From assembly GCA_033964015.1 (NCBI GenBank), contig CM066925.1, forward strand, positions 9,284,204-9,348,203: 64,000 nt of DNA, given 5' to 3'. A program made the translations under genes and the position numbers. Shown one piece after another: positions 1 through 12,330 of the stretch (its first letter is position 1; every line of letters starts with the position of its first letter). The notes under the pieces were generated by a model. That model was not told the origin of the DNA. It worked only from the letters and a program-made list of their open reading frames with translations, and did no database searches. Origin of the DNA: Scolanthus callimorphus. Taxonomy: Eukaryota; Cnidaria; Anthozoa; Actiniaria; Edwardsiidae.

Positions 1-3000
1 TTTGGTAAGTTTGATTATTAGCGGAATTATTTAACAACCCTGGAATTTTGTATTTCTGGAATTTGGCTTCTGTTAGAAAATGTCCACCCTGGAATTTGGA
101 GGCCCATTTTGGCCACCAACTCGCTGGAATTCCAGAGTTATTTTTTCATCCAGTTGTTCAGATGGGCACGCGTTGATTTCCATTATTTTTTTTTAATTAG
201 CACTTACAAATGAATGGCAAACTGTTCAATTTGAGCGTGTTTTGATCCAGTTCGTAGCCATTCTCAGTAACGTAAACAGTTGAAAAGAAATGCTTGCAAA
301 CTGAAAACTCGTTTTTTGTCAACGAGTCTATGACGACGCACGTTCTCTTTTACACTTTGCGCCTGTTAAACTTGCCACAAGTCGACCTATCTAACCAACC
401 AAGCACAAACAATTTAAAGGACTTTGAGAAAGTCTCTGCGCCTGTATGTCTGTGCTCTTTAAATGACATTCTGCACTCTTTTTCGAAAAGGGCGTGCGTT
501 GTCATGGAATCATAGACAAAAAAACGTTTATGCCCGCGGGTCCTTTTTGTTTGGCGCATGCGCTAAGCTGACGTTTTAGTGGGCGTAGTGTGGATGGAAC
601 TTTTTGTCGTTCCATTTTCGTGACAAATTAGCCGTTTTTAAACTTAACCGGCGTAGTGTGGACGGTGCCTGAGATGTTGCGTTTTTTGGCAACATGACCC
701 TGTTAGAGCGATAATGTATTATGATGGCTGGTTTTAATTCTCTTTCCTCTAGGCCCAAGATAATCACCATTTCGTTCAAGACAAAACGCTTTTCACTCAC
801 TCTTCGGGCATCCAGCGAGGTAAGCCACATAAACGCCATAACATGATAATGACCTCCATTTGAAGTCGGTCCTCAGGTGCCAGAGTCCCCGAGTAGTTTC
901 CGTTCGCATCCCAGGACCAATACAACAAAAATCACCATCCTTTTCGAAGGTCCTCAAATCTGAAATTCATTGCCACCCTCTCGATAATGCATCTTCCAGC
1001 CTCTCGCTATTTAAATCTAAGGGCTTTCTCAGTTCTTGTTAACCTTACAATAATCGTTTCTTTTGTCCTCTCTGTACTTTCTAGTTATATGTAGCGAGGG
1101 GTCGGAATCTCTTTGTACAAGCCGTTCGGTTTCGCGATTCTCTCGCCACATTCTTGCATTACCATTTTGTATAATGTAAGCATGTGAAAATGAATAAATA
1201 GGCTGACGAAATGACAACTGTTTTGCCAAAGTATCCCTTGAACGTTCCCAAACTCAACAAATGTTGAGTTCGCTTCTGCGAAAGCAGTTAGGTTCTTAGA
1301 AACAGGGCTTGAAATTGCGACCAAATTGGTCGCCAGTGCGACTACAATTTTTAACTCAGTTGCCTCTAGGTGACCATGCTGTGCCATATTTTATAATTTA
1401 CCGCAGATAAAAAAATACAAATAGTATTCCGTAGCTGCTATCTGACCAGATGCACGATAGCAACAAAAGTGAGGTTCTGCTTTACTGAGAGGAGCATTTC
1501 GGGTGACCAACTTTTCAGACTTACTGACTATAGTCGCCTGGGGCGACTACCTAACAAAGTTAATTTCAAGCTCTGTTTTTTTGTATTATTGCAGTGAATG
1601 GTCTGAACCCAGTGAATGAATTTTTGTTGAAGTAACAATATTTGTCGATGTAATGATATTTGTTATAAATATGATCATCCAGGTGTTTGATGTGCCGGAC
1701 ATTTTGTTTTAAAAAAAGGAAAATATAGACAAAATTAGAATGTAAAAAATTGAGGAAATGTAAATAAAGTATGTTATGACATCCCGACTTAGCGGAAGTC
1801 GTAAGAGCAATATTGAAACAACAGATATTCTTACTTCAACAAACATTCTTGAACTATTCTTATCTGACTCAAATGTCTTAAATATTACTAGGATGACTAT
1901 TACAAATCCACGACGATCTGCTTCAAGCTCGGCAGCCAACGAGCTGCGAAACGACTCTGGAAAGTCTGCGTCGAGCATCATTCGTTTTTCAGGTAAGCTC
2001 CAAGGCTCAACACTCCTCTTATTTACTTTTGGCAGCTGATGGAACTGCAGTTGTGCAACTGCTACATTGGTTAGAAGGCCATTGGTTAGAAAACTACTTG
2101 ATGTATTATTGTATTGTATTGTTCATTCCGAGCAATGTGCCGATTTTCCTGGACATTTTTTGTGCCAGAACGGTGTCCACAGCCAGAGTTCAGAGAAATT
2201 TCGAATGGGATTAGTGGGTTTACAGAATAACCCGCGAAAAACAAATATGCACTGTTCGACTATTTTAAATTTAGAACTTACAGCTACCTTTCGCCGGCTT
2301 GCTGTGAAATCTACAATTGTACACATCCTATGAAACAGTTCTTCATTTCTCTCTTGTTTTGCTTAGACTTGACACCCGTCCACTCTCCCCCCCTCCCTCC
2401 CCTCCCTCACCTTCCTTAGTCTTTTAGACTGCCTAAAAGTTAACCCCCAAGTACAAGTACATTGGGGAGAGGGGAGAAGGGCAACTAAGGCCAGTTCTAT
2501 AATGTTAACAGGTTTTGTCCACCATTGTAGCAAAGAATGGGCTATTGCAGCCTCGAAAAACAGTTGACGTGTCATTTGAAGTTCTAGAGCTATACTTTAG
2601 GACTCTATCACATAAATTTCAGGAAAAAAGTCATGGATTTTTGAATTTTTTTCCATTACCGAGGCCTTATCGCAAGTCTTATTTAGTTTCGACGGTCATC
2701 TGAAATCCTATCTAACTATTTCTTATTTGACTAAGTTAGTTGCACTGACTTTGTTTTTCTAATTTAGACTAAAGGAACCCGCCCCTATTCCTGCCAGCAC
2801 AAGTATCTTACGAGTCGGATCCAAGTTCAGATACAGGTAAAACAGTCATCACTTGCCATGAAGAGTTTTCATTACGTCCTCAGTGGCTCTTTAATATGTC
2901 GGGTAGTGAAGGCGAGACGGGAACTCGGTTTAATGTCTCCTCCACAAAATGAACCAGTTTTGATCACGACCGAGCAGAAAGAAAAAAAAATCCTATGCCA

Positions 3001-4418
3001 CGGCCGGGAGTCGAACCCGGAACCAAGTGGCGAGAGACCAACGTAACGTAACGCCGAGCCAATCGTGCTATTCAGCAAAGGTTAAGGCCAGTAGTTTTAA
3101 GAGTGGGGCAGTCGTCGAACAACAAAATTTCGAAGCCCACCACATGGTGATGAAGTATCCTGTTGATTGGCTCCTGGTTGGTTATAATGTTCTCGTTTTT
3201 CTTTTCCTCCAAGTGGTCGGACTCAGCACCAGGCCAGATGTAGCGACGATGTCGGATCTCGAGAACAACCGTCTTTTGACCGAGTAACCAGCAAACGGTT
3301 CTCGACAAAGATCTTAGACAGTGAGTCACCCTCTCAATCATAAACAATAAACTTCCTCGGCTTGGGCGTAATGTTTCCCCATCACAGAAACGTTTAATTG
3401 GAACTTATTTGTGTATGCTATCGCTCTTAGGTAATCGAAGATCAATGCTCGTCGAAGACGAATCTAAGAAAGACAAGGTAGCAAAGTCGCCAACTCACGC
3501 TGAAGAGAAAAAAGATCCCGAAAAGGAAGTGAAGGAAGAGCAGAAAGGTGAAGTATAAAGGCCCATAGTCAACCTCAAAACCTGATCCTATCCCCCAGAC
3601 CTTTGGCCGGAACATATATTCAATACCCTACCCTAAACCAAGTTAGATACCCTACCCCGATCTGAATTTAGTACCCTGTCACATACCTTTTCTCATAAAA
3701 ATGACACCCTACCAGGGCTGCAAATTAAAAACAAATTCCAGTAGACTTAAATTTGCAAAACATGGCACACTATCCCAGACCTTTAGGCAGAACATAAATT
3801 CAATACCCTACCCTAGACCAAGTTAGATACCCCACCCCGATCTGAATTTAGTACCCTGTCGCATATCTTTTCTCATGAAAATGACACCCTACCAGACCTC
3901 AGAGATAAAAATACATACTCTATCAGGCGGCACATACCCGTATACCTTACATGTATATGAGGGAGTACAATATGAACCACTTTGGGACCTACCTGTCAAT
4001 CACAACGGTTGAATAACAATAGATCCAATAGGACATTTGCACAATGACGTGGTTCACTACAACTACCAGAAGCCTTTGCGTGGTGGCTTATTGTGTAGAA
4101 AATTAAGGCTATTATGTACTTATTCATGAACGACTTTGTTGATCTGAATTAGAAAGGGAAACTGAAAAGGATTCTGGTAGTTGTAGTCAAATGACGTCAT
4201 CATGCAAATGTCCTATTGGAAACAAGGCGCAAAGTTTCCCGGTTGATGCGGCACACTCCTGCTCTTAAATATTGGGAGTATCACCGCTAACCCCGGATTC
4301 ATTCTAACTGTTTTGTTTGTTATGTTTCTGCTTCATTTTTCCAGATGAGCCCACCGTAGAGGCGCCGAAAGACCCCGAGCCAGAACCTGAACCTCAAGCA
4401 GTCGAAGCGGCCCAGTAA
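1..4418 (+). CDS. Protein 4.1-family FERM protein, 3' part (seven exons, 5' end outside window)
   Basis: Proteins of this family link membrane proteins to the spectrin-actin cortex. Exons seen: 1-4, 753-819, 1892-1992, 2768-2836, 3214-3320, 3431-3547 and 4345-4418, all with GT/AG borders and matching phases (2,0,2,2,1,1). Exon 1-4 supplies the first two bases of a Trp codon completed at 753, giving the WPKI start of the FERM F3 lobe. Exon 1892 encodes [17 protein letters not shown] and exons 2768/3214 encode [14 protein letters not shown], both hallmark stretches of 4.1 FERM C-lobes. The FERM-adjacent segment follows ([12 protein letters not shown]). The tail is charged and low in complexity ([21 protein letters not shown]) and stops at TAA 4416-4418. 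No spectrin-actin-binding domain is visible. A strong GTAAGA donor at 4415 overlaps the stop, so a longer isoform is possible. The family call is firm; the exact paralogue is not. Confidence 0.88.
5..752. other. FERM gene intron
   Basis: Non-coding interval between the exon ending at 4 and the exon starting at 753. I see AT-rich sequence and no supported gene, RNA or transposon end. Short open frames on both strands here show no recognisable domain. Confidence 0.6.
1303..1575. mobile_element. hAT-like MITE in FERM intron
   Basis: The ends are inverted: CAGGGCTTGAAATT at the left and the complement of CAGAGCTTGAAATT at the right, with further CGAC-rich similarity inward (gcgacc/gtcgcc). It is 273 bp with no open frame. 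An 8-bp target duplication is not evident. It lies wholly in the 820-1891 intron. Confidence 0.55.
2975..3075 (-). mobile_element. tRNA-derived SINE fragment
   Basis: On the minus strand there is a pol III A-box-like TAGCACGATTGG and a near-perfect B box GGTTCGACTCCCGG, followed by a run of T residues (plus-strand A run at 2979-2990). The acceptor stem does not pair, so this is not a functional tRNA gene. It lies in the FERM intron 2837-3213. Confidence 0.55.
3556..3900. repeat. Tandem duplication, two ~179-bp copies
   Basis: The stretch beginning CCCAGACCTTTGG near 3594 and ending with 'aaatgacaccctacca' recurs from about 3774 to 3894 with scattered substitutions. It is CTACC-rich and non-coding, within the FERM intron 3548-4344. 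Confidence 0.75.
4024..4220. mobile_element. Hairpin MITE with ~48-bp inverted ends
   Basis: Left end TCCAATAGGACATTTGCA and its complement at the right, with the inverted match continuing through the 'gactacaactaccagaa' motif. It is 197 bp with no open frame, in the last FERM intron. Confidence 0.7.
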
Positions 4419-4441
4419 GATTCAACAATTCTATTCGATAG

Positions 4442-4632
4442 ACCTCCTCGGCTTGGGCGTAATTTTTTACCCATTTTAGATCACGTGGCATTCCCATGAG
4501 TATTCTCTCTTTGTTTGGAATGCTTCCATATTCATATATCCTTCGATGCGTTGCAGAAAAAGAAACAGAGAATACTCATGGGAATGCCACGTGATCTGAA
4601 ATGGGACAACATTACGCCCAAGCCGAGGAGGT
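4442..4632. mobile_element. Hairpin MITE just after the FERM stop codon
   Basis: The left end ACCTCCTCGGCTTGGGCGTA is repeated in inverse at the right. The match continues for about 65 bp (through 'gatcacgtggcattcccatg'), so nearly the whole 191 bp can fold back. A solitary end of the same family lies at about 3354-3385, in the FERM intron 3321-3430. Confidence 0.8.
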
Positions 4633-5034
4633 ATATTAAAGATCATCAGTCTTCTGACATGTTGATTTTACATGCGCATGTGTAGGGGCTATAGGTTGCA
4701 GTAGCACACTTATGGCAAGATCGACATAAATTGACTCTTAAATACTACGCAAACCTCATGAAAAAATTTGCTTCTCAGTGCTTGTGGTTGTGAGAATCCA
4801 TCAAGAAATCGAGTCATTTAAGCAGAATGTGAAAACAAATATTTGACAGAGAAATATCAAATCAACTTTTGATAAAGGCAAATGTCTGTTATGACCCCTA
4901 AATGTAATACTTATCAAAACGTAAGAAAGTGTGTTTTCAAAGTTCTGAACGAGTGGTTTAAGCTGTTAATGTACCGTTGCTGTAAGCTTGTATGAAATGT
5001 TCTGATTTTGACAAGTTTGGTGTTGTAGGAAATC

Positions 5035-5211
5035 AATAGTCCTTTTCACAGTTCCTCGCTTATTGTGATTCAAATTAGAATTCTAGCCTGAAGTCGAGTC
5101 TACCGTTGACCAATGTATTGTTTGGTTAACGGTAGACTTGATTTCAGAATAGAATTCCAATTTGAATCACAATAAAACGAGGAATGGTGAAAAGGACTAT
5201 TCTTTCCTCTT
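5035..5211. mobile_element. Near-complete palindrome MITE
   Basis: AATAGTCCTTTTCAC at the left and its complement at the right. About 80 bp per arm pair ('attgtgattcaaatt', 'gtctaccgtt') around a loop of roughly 12 bp near 5115. 177 bp, no open frame. Confidence 0.75.
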
Positions 5212-5352
5212 AAAAACAGTAACAGAAAAGTTTCTAAAAATATGCAAAAAAATCTAGGATTTTTTATCAATCCTTGCTCGACTTCTCCAAGGTTTCCCTC
5301 TGAATAATACATAAACTCCACTAACATAATGTTCTTTCTGTTAAAGTGTTAG

Positions 5353-6209
5353 TTCTTCTGAAGCTCTTGTAGAGCAACATGGAGTTGAAGGCGATGCAAG
5401 GTAGAAATTTCCTCCCTTTGAAATTTAAACAAAATAAAATTTAAAAAGTATAAACTAGTAAGTAAGGGCTGTTTTACACGCGAGTTCAAGCACTGAACGC
5501 AAGGTCAAACCCAATATTGTACCCAGAGCCCCTCATCTTTTGGCCAGCGGCAAGATTCAGGCCTCTGGGGGAATCCAAATTGGTGAATATGCGGGGTAGA
5601 TCAAGAGCATAACGCACTCGCCTCTAAAACACGCCAAACTTCCTAAAATGCAAGACAAATCCCCGAACACCAATAATCAGTTAAAGAACTAAGATCTAAC
5701 CGCGGTTTATGGCAAAATTGAGCAACATTTGTAAAACAGGAAGCCCTGAATTTGGGTCTAAAAAAATATCGATTCCCCCACAGCTCTGAGTCTTGCCACT
5801 GGCTAAAAGATGACGGCCTTTGGGTACAAGATTGGGCCAAGACGAGTGCAAGACCCCGTTCACACGAGACCGGTACAAAACCGGACTGGTACAATTCTGG
5901 TACGGTACCGCCTGTTCATGCGGTACCGGTACAATTCTGGCACGTTTTGCAACAGTGTTCACACGGCCAAGCCGTGCGAAAATCGTTCCGGTCCCGTGTG
6001 AACGCGTGACGGTACTGTACCAGAATTGTACCGGTCCGGTTTTGTATCAGTCTCATGTGAACAAGGTCTAAAACATAGCGACACAAGCGCAAGTATGCGT
6101 TCGGGCTTGCGTTCTAGTGTAAACCACATATGGGAAATGCTACGTTTGATTATTAAATTACATAATAATATGTTTGAACCCCTCGGGGTTTTTTACAGCT
6201 TTGGATAAC
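5353..6209 (+). CDS. Possible alternative 3' exons of the FERM gene
   Basis: If the donor at 4415 is used instead of reading the stop at 4416, phase 2 continues into an acceptor at 5351-5352. The exon there (5353-5400) would encode HSSEALVEQHGVEGDA and ends at a GT donor at 5401. A further acceptor at 6197-6198 would add Ser-Phe-Gly and a TAA, with an AATAAA at 6247-6252. The phases fit, but the segments are short and have no recognised homology. RNA evidence is needed; a chance match is quite possible. Confidence 0.3.
5855..6075. mobile_element. MITE rich in GGTACCGG/GTTCACAC motifs
   Basis: Inverted ends carry 'gaccccgttcacacgagac' and 'gtctcatgtgaacaaggtc'. The interior holds repeated 'accggtacaattctgg' in both orientations. 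A related fragment lies at 15010-15125 in the first MACPF intron. Several short open frames arise from the repeated motif and are not genes. Confidence 0.65.
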
Positions 6210-6523
6210 CGCATTTTTATTGCTCAGTAAAATAATGAATTAGAGAAATAAACTGAACGGTTCAAAGATCGAGGAAAAGTAATAATTAACCACTTTAAAC
6301 TCGTATCTTCTCAGTGCGACGTCTTCAACCTGTATAATACAATAAGACGAGAGCTACATCGTACCTATAGAGTTAGTATCTAAAAACAATTCCCGGGTAA
6401 AAACGCATAAAAATAATTGTCATTCTTTCGTACGAGCATTGTGCCTTCTTGCATACATTTCATCATACCGTTCTCCATTGAAGCTACTTGAATTCGTATT
6501 GTTTATAACTTGCATTATCTTTA

Positions 6524-7843
6524 AGGTACTAGAGGAGGCTCATGATCGAAATTTCAATTCTCCCCAGAATCACCCAACCTGATGCTGGTGATACTATTTA
6601 TCATATAGGGTAGTTTAAAACTTTGAAATTTCACGAATTCCTACAAAAATCGAGAGAGAAATGCAACGTTTTTCGCGCCAAATATTGTAATGTTATACCT
6701 TGTGTTTATCCTGCCCGAGTATTTATCTGGTATTGTTGCAGTGACCCTTGACCTACTGTTAGTCATTAACTGGAAACAGAATTCGGCTTTATATGCGAGA
6801 AAGGACTTTATTTTTGTTCATAGAGGTTTTAATCATTTGTAGCAACGAAATAATTTCCAGAGGTTGCTTCTTTTCCTCTCCTAATGTTAAAAACAATGAA
6901 ATATTATCAGTTGTTGTGTTGGTCAAGCCGGATCGCATTTCATTTCCAGTATTTAATCCCTGGTGGAGTCATGCCGTGTGCATTGATCGATGAATCATTC
7001 CTGAGACATAAAAACATGTTTTTGGCAGCTTAAAAAACAGATTCTTACTTGTTATAAAAAGCCAATGTTGTTAAAACCAAAATTTCGCAGCTATGCGGTT
7101 TGTTCTGAGCTTGTTTACGAGCGCGCGTGACTTCTGAAACTTGAGTGAAATTTAATCCGATTTACTTTGCTTAGTAGCGTGTACTTATTTTCGCGCGAAA
7201 AACATTGCTGTATAAGGGCAAAATATCCTTATTAGGGGGGAAATATTGAATACAAAAGACCGCTGACTGGTTAAAAGTAACCAACACAGATGCATCTTGC
7301 CAACTGAAGCGAACAAAGCCATAGAATCGAAAATTCATGAAGTAAGGAAGTTATTTCACTGTAATTAAGGCGCTTGAACACCGAAAATCATGAATAAGTG
7401 CGTGTAGATTTCAGCTATGTCTCTGAAACTTTCTGAAACGAAAAGATAGTGCATTTAGAAGGATTTTGACCATGCCCGTATGGAAACTCATAATATTATT
7501 AATTCCGTTGCGTTTTGACTTTATTAATCGGTAACTTATTAACTTATTAATTTTTTGCTACGGGCACGGTCAATTTTGTCCCTTTTTAAATGCAAAATAA
7601 GCTGGTACACTTAGTTTAGGTCTGCTGTTAAAAACGTGTGAGTTTTTAGATTTTTAGTGAAAATGTAATGGTTACTATGGAGACCGATACTCGCGAAACA
7701 GGGCGTGGTATCAGTATGCGCATTACATCAAAACAAAGCTAAATGTTTAATAAAAACATGCTGAAATGCTGATTGGGTAAAACGAAATATAAAGCGAGAT
7801 ATAATTTTTCAAATTGTACCCTCGGGAGCCTCCTGTAGTACCT
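6524..7843. mobile_element. Possible 1.3-kb element with short inverted ends
   Basis: AGGTACTAGAGGAGGCTC at 6524 is mirrored by the complement of AGGTACTACAGGAGGCTC ending at 7843. The interior is AT-rich without a coding frame of note. No clear target duplication, so the limits are tentative. Confidence 0.4.
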
Positions 7844-8159
7844 CAAAGTATCAGATAATATGTATCATTAAAAGGAAATCATTAAAAAGAATCCAAATCC
7901 AAAGCAACATCAATACACTTAGCAAACGTCATACCATAGTTGCACCACATCAATATCAATCAAGTGCCATTATATATAAATTTTACCATAACAGTAAGAC
8001 GAGTGTTCTCATAATACGATTGGATATTCTGCCGTGGTAAAAAGAGTCCCGACAACTCTTGTCACATCAGCATGCGCGCTTGCTTGGCTTACGGAAAACT
8101 GTTCGAATGCGCGCACGATTTGCAACGGAACATGCTTGTTTTAACAAATCCTTTAAAAT

Positions 8160-8352
8160 TGTGATGGTAAAAACAAATCGAATGAGGTTCGGTGTTGTCT
8201 GAACTCGTATTTACAACATTTTACGCTATCGTCGTCAAAATTTGTTGCTGTCCACAACATTTTGAAGACGATAACGTATAGCGTGGTAAATAAGAGTACA
8301 GAAAACTCCGAACCAGAAAGTGTTCTGCCCTAACCTCACTCGTTCTGTTAAA
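8160..8352. mobile_element. Hairpin MITE
   Basis: Two arms pair imperfectly: 'cgaatgaggttcgg ... cgctatcgtcgtcaaaat' at the left, and 'attttgaagacgataacg ... cctcactcgttctg' at the right. The centre is near 8247. No coding content. Confidence 0.55.
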
Positions 8353-8589
8353 AAAAAATTATCCTGGAGTTCGAGGGTTGCTCTTAGTTGAATTTAGCTA
8401 CGTTTTCAAGCATCCATGTCATAAGCGACCTTTCCCATCCATTTTCATAACCACCATTACCAACATTAATTTGCAAGTAGTTCTTTTCCTGTTTTGCTCG
8501 CCTTTCTTGAAATAGAGCGTGTTTCTGATGAGTGTTTAAAATCATTTGTTTGTGTTTACGTACCATTCTCGTGTTGTTTACATGCACTT

Positions 8590-8889
8590 AAGGCTGGTTC
8601 TCACTGGAACGCAAGCGCAGACGCAAGCACAAGCGCCAGGATATCAAACTCATACATTTCCCATGTGGTTCACACTAGAACGCAAGCGCAGACGCAAGCA
8701 CAAGAACATCGAGATATTGCGTTCCCTTGCGCTTGTGCTTGCGTCTAGTGTGAATCAAGTGAACGCATGCGCAAGCAACTAATCTCTGTCGATTTCAGGC
8801 TTTCGCTTGCACTTGCGTCGCTATGGTTCACACTTACCTTCCGCTTGCGTCCTTTGCTTGCGCTTGCGTTCCAGTGAGAACGAGCCTTT
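8590..8889. mobile_element. MITE of GCAAGCGCAGACGCAAG repeats
   Basis: Ends AAGGCTGGTTCTCACTGG and the complement of AAAGGCTCGTTCTCACTGG. The interior alternates 'gcaagcgcagacgcaagc' and its complement, giving strong fold-back potential. TTAA-like bases flank both ends. Overlapping short open frames here (8494-8782) are by-products of the repeat. Confidence 0.75.
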
Positions 8890-11190
8890 AAATTTAACCA
8901 TTCTAAGTGTTTTCCTCAGATACAACAGAATATGAAGTATCACACTAAAACTCGCATATAAGAATTTATAATATAGCTACGATATAACGCGCGCTCTGAT
9001 TGGTCCAAATCTATGCTCTATTTCACCGATAAAGTAATGGTTCTCCCCCGCTATATCATAAAAGCATTAGAGCAACACATTCTATGACTTTATCGGCGAA
9101 TAGAGCACTTGTGATTGGGAGAGACACTCGAAACGTTTTAAAATCACTCGAGGTGAGACTGAACATTTTTTTCACAATTCAGGTTAATAGGTTCTTATTT
9201 TCAGAGGTTGTTTTAGTTTAACCGTTGGCAGAAATATTGTACCACTGATGCATAATGGTTTAGTACAGGGTATTTTCAACAATAACAATGCTTGGATAAC
9301 AGACAGAGCACACGTTTGTGTTTTTTTGCTATGTCAGGAGCCCATAAGTATGAGCCTCCAACTTTCTTATAAAGTTGAGGCACCGTTTTTCCTGACCTAT
9401 CTATTTTTAGAATGTAATTTCTAGGGTAATTCTTTGTTTGCTGGTTACGCTAGAGACCATACATAGATTAAGATGAAATCAGAACAATGGGAGGTATGTC
9501 ACATGTAAATGGTAATTGTGCTATGAAGTGTTCTGAAAATAGATCGGTCAGTATAAAGCTGCCTCATGGACCCTATATGGGAGATGGAAGCTCCTTCTCA
9601 TGTGCTCCTGGCTATGTATATTATGTTTTATTTCTATGAGAGCCTTTTTTGTTTGCCAGGCTGAAAAGGTTTTGTATCTTTGGGTATTTATTTCACCCAG
9701 TAGGTGTTGTTAAAGTTCTTATATGCGGGTTTCTAGTCTGTCAGTAGGTAGTGCCACTGAAATATCTCTTCCATCTTATTTGTTGCAGGTGAAATATGAG
9801 CCTATCTGGCTACGGCTCTAACATAACACCACAGGCATCCCGTTGCATTACCCTGACAAGGTCAAGATGAAGTCAAAGATATTTAAAAGTTAGGAGTAAT
9901 CGCCATGTGATTATGCTAATTTATAATTTTTTTTAAGTTCCCTAATATAACACTATTTGATTGTTTTGAAGGTGTATAATATATTGTTTTAGAGAGCATG
10001 ACCTTACCGTTTCTATGTGACTTGTTACATGCCATACATGTTGATCAAGACAAAGTAACAGAGAAAACTTGTAGAGAAAATGCTTTTCGATTGGAGTATA
10101 ATTGGACCCTTTAAACAGCGGACAATAATACTAAACTTGGATAGGTAGTGGCATGCTGTATATTTGTTTGCTGCGTTTTTTTTTTTTTTTTAGGTTTTTC
10201 TTCGAATATAGACGGATTGGCAGCCAACTCATTAGGTTGTGTAGAAGCCCTCGCAATATCTAACTGATCTGACCCTGTTCAGAGCTGGAACTTACTTCCG
10301 GTCATCGCAAATTGTCCGATCAAAAAACCCTTAATGTCCGAGCAATTTTTAGATATGTCCGGCCAATTGTCCAGTAGAGACAACCAAGAAAAACGTTTTA
10401 TGGACATATATCCGATCAAGTAAGAACAATTATTTGTAGCTCTCTATTGGATTGATGCAGCTCATTGCAAAACAATGGGGAAACAGAAGGATAGAACGAG
10501 AAACAATAGATGAGAAGCATCAAGCATCAGATCTTCTTAGAAAGTCGCTACACTTCAAATGGCTCGATCTTTGTGGTAGTGTACTAGCCAAATACAACGT
10601 TTTTATTTTGACAAGTGAATTTCGTGTATCAAGACAAAGCTTCCAAAATATTGTTCACAGTCTTCTGACTTCAAAACATATGTTCAGAATAACAGAAAAT
10701 AAAATGATTCTACACTCTGCACACAATCATGTTTTTGCCATCGACCGCCATCTTGGTTGTGCATGAGCAACGATTCATAAGCTAAATAGTCATCTACACA
10801 AACATTCACACGTAAGCTGGCTCATGCTATTTTTATTACACATTTAAGCGCATGGACGGACTGCCTAGTGAATCCTGGTCATTTACTGTTGAGTTCTAAA
10901 GTTTTAAAGATCAAGCGCTGCTGCTTATCCGAGCAAATTAGTGTCGATGAGTGTCGAAAGCTATGCAAAGTTAAACTTAGCCAATCAGAAACGAAACAAA
11001 TTCAACAACCAACCAATCATAGGACGAAGTAAGTACAACAAGAGACACTATTTTTTCTTCGCATTCTGATTGGTTGACAGAACAAAGGCCCAAGACATTA
11101 ACTAATAAGAACGCATAGAAAACGCAAGTCTGATTTACTTTCGAAAGTGATCTGGAATCCGTTTAAAAAAGATACAATTCGCATTCCCAA
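8890..11190. other. Gene-poor interval
   Basis: AT-rich sequence with a poly-T run near 10178-10190. One 104-residue open frame (10452-10766, +) has no recognisable motif. At 8985-9110 a TAACGCGCGCTCTGATTGG motif and an inverted 'tttatcgg.gaat' pair suggest a decayed MITE. Nothing else is supported. Confidence 0.5.
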
Positions 11191-11194
11191 AAAG

Positions 11195-11292
11195 TAGAAT
11201 ATTTGATTCGTAGATTTTGAACTATAGCATTTCATTTTATAAAAGAAGAATATTTCATTCGTAGATTTTGAACTATAGCGTTTCATTTTATA
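11195..11292. repeat. Two-copy tandem repeat (~60 bp unit)
   Basis: The segment 'aatatttgattcgtagatt ... catttcattttata' at 11199 recurs from about 11249 with few changes. Non-coding. Confidence 0.75.
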
Positions 11293-11739
11293 TTATTGAC
11301 GTGGACCGCGTGAGGTCCAATATTTTTATTTTGTATTTTAGCTATTACAGAGTTTGTGTTCAAAGTCAGAGAGCTCCATTCAGCTGCTCAGTATTATTGT
11401 TTACATTTCAAATTGGAAAAAATAAAACACCTAGAAGCAAAGTTTAATGCTTAGTTGACCTAATTTATGGGAAGTATTGAACTACTTATCTAAATCAACC
11501 GATGGAAATGGATGCTGACAAAATGGCGGATGACTGAGGTATGATTGTGGTATGAGAACGTCTGAACACCATTCTTAAAACGAAATCACATTTGTAGCGT
11601 AAAATTCATGAAGGTGTTTTAAAATGTCTAGCCATTTTATTTGTAACACTATTCAAGCGAAGTAAAATAACCATTTCCTGAGTATTGTGTCTGACTTGTC
11701 TTGATTGTGTTTCCGTAATAGCAAGAGACCATAGCGTTA

Positions 11740-11970
11740 TATCAGGAATAAGATAAGATGACTGTCGGCTCTAGTGTCGTCAAAACGCTCGCTGCACGAT
11801 TTTGTTAGCTTATCAGCGAGGGTTTTCGTGCATTTGTCCCAGACGACAAAATGTGGTTGAATCAGTGAGTTGAAGATAAACTCTAGTGTCGATGCCGGAA
11901 CAAATGACCGTATACGTTTCACAGCTCTGATGACGGATGCAATCTTTTTCGATAATTTGATCATGATAAG
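11740..11970 (-). pseudogene. LINE reverse-transcriptase fragment
   Basis: The minus-strand translation contains SKKIASVIRAVKRIRSFVP and FIFNSLIQPHF..VWDKC. This is the conserved stretch C-terminal to the RT fingers and palm in CR1/L2-like non-LTR elements. The fragment is cut on both sides: a later tandem repeat abuts it at about 11990, and the frame is lost after 'DKLTK'. Only about 75 residues remain. A second fragment of the same kind of protein is at 33.7-34.1 kb. Confidence 0.7.
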
Positions 11971-11989
11971 CCAGGCTGTGGCCAAGCTG

Positions 11990-12330
11990 TTCAACATTTT
12001 TTTCAACTTCATACAACATTTGTTGAACGCGCCATGTTGAATGGGGGAGCGAAACCAACTCATCATTTTATTCAACTTCATTCAATTTTTGTTGAACGCA
12101 CTATGTTCAATGAGGGAGTCAAACCAACTCAACATTTTATTCAACTTCATCCAATTTTGTTGAACGCACCATGTTGAATGGGGGAGCGAAACCAACTCAA
12201 CATTTTATTCAACTTCATTCGATTTTTGTTGAACGCACTATGTTGAATGGGGATACCAAACTACAAACTCATTGGCAGTTCAACAAACCAATTCAACATT
12301 TGTTGAATCACCCATGTTGAATGGGGCTGC
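11990..12330. repeat. Tandem repeat, ~69-bp unit, 4-5 copies
   Basis: The unit contains 'cattttattcaacttcatt' and 'tgttgaacgcaccatgttg'. It repeats at about 12002, 12070, 12140 and 12209, with a decayed last copy near 12290. The internal 'ttgttgaa/ttcaacaa' pairs make each unit self-complementary. Confidence 0.8.

Noticed and set aside
1776..2039. 87-residue plus-strand frame
   Set aside because: Overlaps FERM exon 1892-1992 in the wrong frame.
2975..3075. tRNA gene
   Set aside because: A and B boxes exist, but the acceptor stem does not pair; a SINE is more likely.
5643..6208. Several overlapping frames of 60-88 residues with GTGTILVRY-like repeats
   Set aside because: Derived from repeated GGTACC motifs of a MITE on both strands.
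10452..10766. 104-residue plus-strand frame
   Set aside because: No recognised motif, no splice context; consistent with chance in AT-rich DNA.
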